Assembly: GCF_039822285.1 (NCBI RefSeq)
Contig: NZ_JBAJEY010000001.1
Coordinates: forward strand, 186,001 to 250,000
Reading direction: 5' to 3'
Length of the DNA stretch: 64,000 nt
Source of the DNA: Thiofaba sp039822285
GTDB lineage: Bacteria; Pseudomonadota; Gammaproteobacteria; Halothiobacillales; Halothiobacillaceae
Made by a program: the position numbers and the translations under genes. Positions 59,227-64,000 of this stretch are shown here, piece by piece; the stretch's first letter is position 1, and each line of letters starts with the position of its first letter. A model generated the notes under the pieces. It was not told where the DNA came from. It searched no databases and was given only the letters and a program-made list of their open reading frames with translations.

Positions 59227-60825
59227 ATGAATCCAATCGCCGCGCACGACCTTCTGCTGCAGCAGGCCGAAAGTCAGGCCGACGCCCTAGCCCTGTACGG
59301 CCCGGGCGAGGAGCGCCTGGACTACGGACAGCTCGGCGCACGGGTCAGGGCGCTGGCGGCAGGGATCAAGGAACTCGGCCTCATGCGCAGCGAGAGACTG
59401 GCGATCTGGCTGCCCAAAAGCGCGGATGCGGTTGTCGCCCTGTTCGCCGCCAGTGCCGCGGGTGGGGCGATGGTCCCCATCAACCCCGCGCTCAAGTCCG
59501 CGCAGGTCGCGCATATCCTCTGCGACAGCGGAGCGCGCATGCTCGTCACCCAGAAGGCCCGTTTGCAAGCCCTGCGCGGCGAACTTGCGAAGGTGCACGA
59601 CCTACGCTGGATCCTGCTGGTTGACGGTATCGACGGCGTGGAGCCCGTGCCTGGTGTGAGCCTCCTGTCCACGACGGAGGTGGCGGGCGCGGGACGAGCG
59701 GAGGCGGCGCTGCCGTCGCTGACCGAGCTCGATCTCGCCGCCCTGCTCTACACCTCCGGCAGCACCGGCAAGCCAAAGGGCGTGGCCCTCTCGCACCGCA
59801 ACCTGCTGGCCGGGGCGGCGAGCGTCGCGGCCTATCTCGGCATCCGCCCTGAGGATCGCCTGCTCGCCGTGCTGCCACTCAGCTTCGATTATGGGCTGTC
59901 TCAGCTCACGATCGCCTTTCATGCCGGCGCATCGGTCATCCTGCTCGACTACCTGCTACCGCGTGACCTGCACAAGGCGATCACCCGCCATCGGGCGACC
60001 GTGCTAGCGGGCGTGCCGCCCCTCTGGCACCAGCTCGCCGCGCAGGACTGGCTGCCAGAGCTCGACTCGTTGAGGATATTGACCAACTCCGGCGGGCGCC
60101 TGCCCCTTCCTATCATCGACCGCCTGCGCGCGGGCTTGCCGGCTGCCGAACTGTTTCTGATGTATGGCCTGACCGAGGCCTTCCGTTCGACCTTCCTGCC
60201 GCCCGCAGAGCTCGACCGCCGCCCGGGCTCCATCGGCAAGGCCATCCCCAATGCGGAGATCATGGTGCTGCGCCCGGACGGCACCCCCTGCGCCCCGCAC
60301 GAGCCGGGGGAGCTGGTGCACCGCGGCCCGACCGTCGCCCTGGGCTACTGGAACGACGCCGAACGCACCGCCGAGCGCTATCGCCCCATCCCTGGCCGGG
60401 CCTGCGGCCTGCCGCATCCGGAGCGGGCCGTCTGGTCGGGCGACCGGGTGCGCATGGACGAGGACGGTTTCCTCTATTTCATCGGTCGCGACGACGACAT
60501 GATCAAGACCTCCGGCTACCGCATCAGCCCAACCGAGATCGAGGACGTCATCTACGCCTCGGGACTCGTGCGCGAGGCCGCCGCCATCGGCGTGGAAGAC
60601 GACATCCTCGGGCAGCGTATCCTCGCGGTGGTGGTGCCCGAATCAGGGCATCTTGATCCCGCCCCGCTGCTCCGGCACTGCCGTGCCCACCTTCCGGTCT
60701 ACATGGTCCCGACAACCATCGAGATGGTCGCCGTCCTTCCCCTCACCCCCAATGGCAAGGTCGACCGCCGCCGCCTGCGGGAGCAGTATGGCACGCCGCC
60801 CGGCCCTCATGTGGAGCCTGTATGA
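59227..60825 (+). CDS. Acyl-CoA ligase (AMP-forming), exosortase A system-associated type
   Basis: A 532-residue ANL ligase. The P-loop is LLYTSGSTGKPKGVALSHRN near residues 176-195, the A5 motif is LMYGLTEAFRST, the hinge and A8 block read FIGRDDDMIKTSGYRISPTE, and the catalytic lysine is in NGKVDRRRL near the end. It resembles the TIGR03098-type ligases found in exosortase/PEP-CTERM polysaccharide loci, and the next gene matches the companion decarboxylase. The acyl substrate is unknown. It overlaps the next gene by ATGA. No exosortase gene is in view. Confidence 0.87.
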   Translation: MNPIAAHDLLLQQAESQADALALYGPGEERLDYGQLGARVRALAAGIKELGLMRSERLAIWLPKSADAVVALFAASAAGGAMVPINPALKSAQVAHILCDSGARMLVTQKARLQALRGELAKVHDLRWILLVDGIDGVEPVPGVSLLSTTEVAGAGRAEAALPSLTELDLAALLYTSGSTGKPKGVALSHRNLLAGAASVAAYLGIRPEDRLLAVLPLSFDYGLSQLTIAFHAGASVILLDYLLPRDLHKAITRHRATVLAGVPPLWHQLAAQDWLPELDSLRILTNSGGRLPLPIIDRLRAGLPAAELFLMYGLTEAFRSTFLPPAELDRRPGSIGKAIPNAEIMVLRPDGTPCAPHEPGELVHRGPTVALGYWNDAERTAERYRPIPGRACGLPHPERAVWSGDRVRMDEDGFLYFIGRDDDMIKTSGYRISPTEIEDVIYASGLVREAAAIGVEDDILGQRILAVVVPESGHLDPAPLLRHCRAHLPVYMVPTTIEMVAVLPLTPNGKVDRRRLREQYGTPPGPHVEPV

Positions 60826-62060
60826 TCCATCCGTCCCACGCCCCGCTACTGTTCGAGACCCGCGCCGGCATCCTGTGCATCGGGGGGGAACCGGCGACCG
60901 CGCTGGCTGAGCGCGTGGGCACGCCCTTCTACGCCTACGACAGCCGCCTGATCCAGCGGCGCATCAAGGAACTGCGGGATGTTCTGCCCTCACGGGTGCA
61001 GATCCACTATGCCGTCAAGGCCAACCCATTCCCGCCCCTCCTGCACCGCATGGCCGGGCTGCTGGACGGCTGCGACGTCGCTTCCGCCGGGGAACTTGAG
61101 AAATCGCTTGAAGCGGGCTTCAGGCCCGAGACGATCAGCTTTGCCGGCCCCGGCAAGCGCGATGCGGAGCTCATGGCGGCCCTGCAAGCTGGCATCACCG
61201 TCAATGTCGAATCGGCCGGCGAGCTGGAACGCCTGACCCGCCTGAGTGAGAAGCTCGGCATCCGGCCGCGCGTGGCCCTGCGCATCAACCCGGACTTCGA
61301 ACTGAAGGGCTCTGGCATGCGCATGGGCGGCGGCGCCAAACCCTTCGGCATCGATGCCGAGCAGGCGCCAGCCATCATTCGTAAAATCAATGCATTAGAC
61401 ATTGATTTTCAAGGGCTGCACATCTTCACCGGCTCACAGAGCCTGAACATGGAGGCCATCATCCAGGCCCAGTCCGGCGCCTTGGACCTGGCCCGCACGC
61501 TGCTGGAGGGGGCCGGCCTGCCGGTCCGGCAGATCAATATCGGCGGCGGCCTGGGGATTCCCTATTTTCCTGGCGAAAACCGCCTGAATATCAACCCCAT
61601 GGGGGATCGACTTCATCACCTTCTCGAGGATCACGGAGGCTGGCTGGGGGATGCTCACCTTATTCTTGAGCTTGGCCGCTTTCTGGTCGGAGAGGCCGGC
61701 GTGTATGTCACCCGTATCGTCGACCGCAAGGTTTCCCGCGGAGAAACCTTCCTCATCACCGACGGCGGCATGCACCACCACCTGGCCCTGTCCGGCAACC
61801 TCGGTCAGATCCTCCGCAAGAACTATCCGGTCTACCTCGCCCACCGGGTGGGGAGCCCTCCCGAGGAGATCGTCAACATCCACGGCCCCCTGTGCACCCC
61901 GCTGGACGTGCTCGGCCACAAGGTTGCACTGCCCCGCGCCGAGGTCGGCGACCTGATCGCCGTCACCCAGTCCGGCGCCTATGGCCTCACGGCCAGCCCG
62001 GTGCACTTTCTTGGCCATCCCCTGCCGGCCGAGGTGCTACTCGACGGCGAGCACGAATGA
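60822..62060 (+). CDS. PLP-dependent decarboxylase, exosortase A system-associated type
   Basis: A 412-residue fold-type III (alanine-racemase-like) decarboxylase. The PLP lysine is K66 in IHYAVKANPFPP. SFAGPGKRDAEL, NPDFELKGSGMRMGGGAKPFG and INIGGGLGIPYFPG bind the phosphate, and GPLCTPLD holds the C-terminal active-site cysteine. It closely resembles the TIGR03099 group of ornithine/DAP-decarboxylase-like enzymes in exosortase A loci. It may produce an amine used by the adjacent ligase or an ACP. Its last 74 bp overlap the 3' end of the convergent methyltransferase gene. Confidence 0.88.
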   Translation: MIHPSHAPLLFETRAGILCIGGEPATALAERVGTPFYAYDSRLIQRRIKELRDVLPSRVQIHYAVKANPFPPLLHRMAGLLDGCDVASAGELEKSLEAGFRPETISFAGPGKRDAELMAALQAGITVNVESAGELERLTRLSEKLGIRPRVALRINPDFELKGSGMRMGGGAKPFGIDAEQAPAIIRKINALDIDFQGLHIFTGSQSLNMEAIIQAQSGALDLARTLLEGAGLPVRQINIGGGLGIPYFPGENRLNINPMGDRLHHLLEDHGGWLGDAHLILELGRFLVGEAGVYVTRIVDRKVSRGETFLITDGGMHHHLALSGNLGQILRKNYPVYLAHRVGSPPEEIVNIHGPLCTPLDVLGHKVALPRAEVGDLIAVTQSGAYGLTASPVHFLGHPLPAEVLLDGEHE

Positions 62061-63243
62061 GGAGATTGCGCGGGGTCAGCTCGCGTCCGCAGAACTCCCC
62101 CACCTCCACCTCATGGCCCTCGTCCGCCAGGCCCAGGGCCATGTCCAGCACCAGCCACACCTCCAGGGGCCGACGAACAGCGGCGCGGATCAGCTCGAAG
62201 GCGCGTACCTCCATGGAGCGTTTCCAACCTGTCCGCATGGCGTCTTCCGCCTGCCCGGCATCGGGAACGGGCCAGCCGAGGCGCTCACAGGCTCGCTGCA
62301 GGGCCATGCGGTCATCATCCCGGCCGATGTCCTTCAGCGGGGAGTAATCCGTCACTTCCAGGCCATGTTGCGCGCCCCATCCTTTCAATGCCAGCAGACG
62401 GGCCTTGCGGCGTTTTTCCGCCTCGCGCTGCGCGTGACCGGCCGTACAGGTTTCCAGCACGGCCAGTCGCAGATCCTCGCGCGACAGCCTCAGCCCGCAC
62501 GCCCGTCCGGCGGACGAGCGCGGCCGATGGTGTTCATGCACCGTGCGGTGATAACAGCATGGGGCGAGCAGCAGCCCTGCGGGCGATCGGCTCCCAACCT
62601 GGTCGAGAAGGGTCAGGTGCAGGTCGCCGCAGGCGTGCAGCGCACAGGCCAAGGTGGTGGGGGTGGGCTCCGCGGACTCGCTGAGCACGTCGCATACCTG
62701 CGCCGTCAACCGGACGCCATCCCGTTGCGCCAATCTCTGTGCATCGGCGCACAGGGCAGGGTCACGCTCCAGCGCGCGCACCTGCACGCCGCTGTGCATG
62801 CCGATCAGGCGGCCGAGGTGCGCCTTGCCCGCGCACCAGTCCCACACCTCGTCCACCCCCTCCAGGGCATCGAGCGCCAGGCCAGCAAAGGCGTCGATTT
62901 GCGCCCACTTTCTGCCGGGCACGTCCCGCGCGGGGGCATGGACGGGGTTGGCCTTGCGCGGCGGGCCTTGCAGACGCTCGAAGCCGATGAGCGGTTCGAG
63001 GGCGTCCATGCCTGGAATGAATCGTTCGAGCCAATGCCTCAGGCGCCGCTCGTCGGCATGCAGGGCATCGACCTGCTCTGGAGTCAATGCGAGGAGGGCC
63101 GCATGAAGCTCGGGATGCCCCTCCACCCAGGGCGGCAGGTCGTGGTGGAAGGGGGCCGGCCGCCACAGCCCGGAGCAATCCCTCAGAAATCCACCGAGCT
63201 GGAAAACACGCTTGGCAAGATCAACAAGATGCGTATCGGACAT
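61987..63243 (-). CDS. SAM-dependent methyltransferase-like protein
   Basis: A 418-residue protein. An N-terminal helical region (about 1-130) precedes a Rossmann methyltransferase domain: EVWDWCAGKAHLGRLIG is motif I, ALERDPALCADA follows, ACALHACGDLHLTLLDQ is the central block and LLAPCCYHRT a cysteine-bearing loop. The same HACGDL and PCCYH blocks occur in a group of uncharacterised bacterial and eukaryotic methyltransferases (PF13679-like). The target is unknown. GTG 63291 is an alternative start. It lies 76 bp after the ABC-F gene on the same strand and overlaps the convergent decarboxylase gene by 74 bp. Confidence 0.78.
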   Translation of the reverse strand: MSDTHLVDLAKRVFQLGGFLRDCSGLWRPAPFHHDLPPWVEGHPELHAALLALTPEQVDALHADERRLRHWLERFIPGMDALEPLIGFERLQGPPRKANPVHAPARDVPGRKWAQIDAFAGLALDALEGVDEVWDWCAGKAHLGRLIGMHSGVQVRALERDPALCADAQRLAQRDGVRLTAQVCDVLSESAEPTPTTLACALHACGDLHLTLLDQVGSRSPAGLLLAPCCYHRTVHEHHRPRSSAGRACGLRLSREDLRLAVLETCTAGHAQREAEKRRKARLLALKGWGAQHGLEVTDYSPLKDIGRDDDRMALQRACERLGWPVPDAGQAEDAMRTGWKRSMEVRAFELIRAAVRRPLEVWLVLDMALGLADEGHEVEVGEFCGRELTPRNLLIRARRRVAPRPAGDGQESAPGWP

Positions 63244-63319
63244 GCCGTTTTTTGTCAGCTGATGCGCACGGAATGATGGCATGATCCCCACGGGGCAGCC
63301 TACCGAAGGGGGCCCTCAC

Positions 63320-64000
63320 TCATCCTGACATGGCATCCAGTTCGGCCCAGCGGGCATAGGCGGTTTCCAGTTCTTGCCCGATGGCGGCGAGGCGATCCAG
63401 CACGGCCTTGATGGTTGCCTGATCCCCCTGGTAGAAGGCCGGATCACTGCTTCGGGCGGTAAGCTCGGCCTGTTCAGCCTCCAGCGCATCAATGTGCGCG
63501 GGCATCTGGTCCAGCTCGCGCTGATCCTTGAAGCTCAGCTTGGATCGAGGTTTGACCGCGGATGAGGCGGATGCCTCGCCCCCGGCTTTCGCGACGGTGG
63601 GCGAATCCGCCTTCACCCCGGCTCTCTCTTTCTGCGCCTGGGCCGATCGGGTGGCTTCCTGCTCCCTGATCTTGATCCAGTCGGCGTAGCCGCCCACGAC
63701 TTCACGGATGTTCCCCTCACCCTCGAAGGCCAAGAGGCTGGTGACCACGTTGTCGAGAAAGGCGCGGTCGTGGCTCACCACCAGCAGGGTGCCGTCGTAG
63801 TCCAGCAGGGCCTGCTCCAGGACCTCAAGGGTTTCCAGGTCGAGGTCGTTGGTAGGCTCGTCCAGCACCAACAGGTTGGCGGGTTTGGCCAGCAGGCGGG
63901 CGAGTAAGAGGCGATTGCGTTCGCCCCCCGAGAGGGCGGAGACCTTGGTGCGGGCGCGGTCCGGGGTGAACAGGAAGCGCTGGAGGTAGCCGATGCCGTG
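63320..64000 (-). CDS. uup: ABC-F family ATPase, Uup-like (3' part only)
   Basis: The gene runs off the right edge; about 226 C-terminal residues are visible. They include the second ABC signature LSGGERNRLLLARLL, Walker B LLVLDEPTNDLDLETLE, the switch VVSHDRAFLDNVVTSL and a C-terminal coiled coil (SFKDQRELDQMPAHIDALEAEQ region, about the last 70 residues). The charged C-terminal domain with this spacing points to Uup rather than EttA or YheS. ABC-F proteins act on ribosomes; Uup also affects DNA-repair intermediates and transposon excision. The start lies beyond the window. Confidence 0.88.
   Translation of the reverse strand, partial: HGIGYLQRFLFTPDRARTKVSALSGGERNRLLLARLLAKPANLLVLDEPTNDLDLETLEVLEQALLDYDGTLLVVSHDRAFLDNVVTSLLAFEGEGNIREVVGGYADWIKIREQEATRSAQAQKERAGVKADSPTVAKAGGEASASSAVKPRSKLSFKDQRELDQMPAHIDALEAEQAELTARSSDPAFYQGDQATIKAVLDRLAAIGQELETAYARWAELDAMSG

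Noticed and set aside
1..64000. CRISPR array, insertion sequence, prophage or integron
   Set aside because: I saw no regularly spaced repeats, transposase, integrase or att-like duplication; all gaps are under 300 bp and the genes look chromosomal.

Overview
This is a 64 kb stretch of a high-GC (roughly 60-65 % by eye), densely coded bacterial chromosome. The gene content (nusA-infB-rbfA-truB-rpsO-pnp, yceD-rpmF-plsX-fabH, lptFG, rdgC, greB, trhP, tilS, parC, aroC) indicates Proteobacteria, most likely Gammaproteobacteria or a close lineage. I cannot name the genus. An aryl-polyene-type cluster, two exosortase-A-associated genes and a globin-coupled diguanylate cyclase suggest a free-living, envelope-elaborating, oxygen-sensing bacterium. 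I see no insertion sequence, phage, CRISPR, rRNA or tRNA. No gap between genes exceeds 300 bp; the longest is 8655-8929, which holds two strong hairpins.

Layout. 0-12 kb: a sodium:solute symporter, a PhnA/YjdM zinc-ribbon protein, a Pat-type protein acetyltransferase divergent from a histone-deacetylase-family gene, a small conserved hypothetical, fieF, a DHH phosphoesterase, greB, a giant DUF2339 membrane protein and a gamma-glutamylcyclotransferase-like gene. 12-21.5 kb: trhP (yegQ), lptF-lptG, parC, htpX (with a possible heat-shock promoter), an HMA copper-type carrier, ilvD and a HopJ-family gene. 21.6-32 kb: a compact aryl-polyene-type cluster with ACP, membrane protein, AMP ligase, dehydratase, acyltransferase, LolA-like carrier, MMPL exporter, ketosynthase, chain-length-factor-like partner, second dehydratase, ketoreductase and glycosyltransferase. 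Most of its genes overlap by 4 bp. It is followed by a lipoprotein, a DUF218 protein and a lipoprotein hydrolase.

34-40 kb: rdgC, pepN, accA, tilS. 40-54.7 kb, all on the minus strand, is core information processing and lipid synthesis: yceD-rpmF-plsX-fabH-CYTH-uvrC-pgsA, then rimP-nusA-infB-rbfA-truB-rpsO-pnp. Structured leaders lie before plsX and pnp, and a terminator separates pgsA from rimP. 54.8-64 kb: yceF, an MFS permease, aroC, a DosC-like heme-globin diguanylate cyclase, the exosortase-A-associated acyl ligase plus PLP decarboxylase pair, a SAM methyltransferase and the 3' part of an ABC-F ATPase (Uup-like).

How the genes work together. The aryl-polyene-type genes would build and export a polyene acyl chain to the outer membrane. 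LptFG and HtpX serve the envelope. plsX, fabH, accA and pgsA connect fatty-acid and phospholipid synthesis. The Pat/HDAC pair could write and erase lysine acetylation. I did not find a clearly undescribed system. The most unusual features are the pared-down polyene cluster with its envelope tail, the acetylase/deacetylase pair, the ligase/decarboxylase pair with no exosortase gene in view, and the structured RNA leaders.
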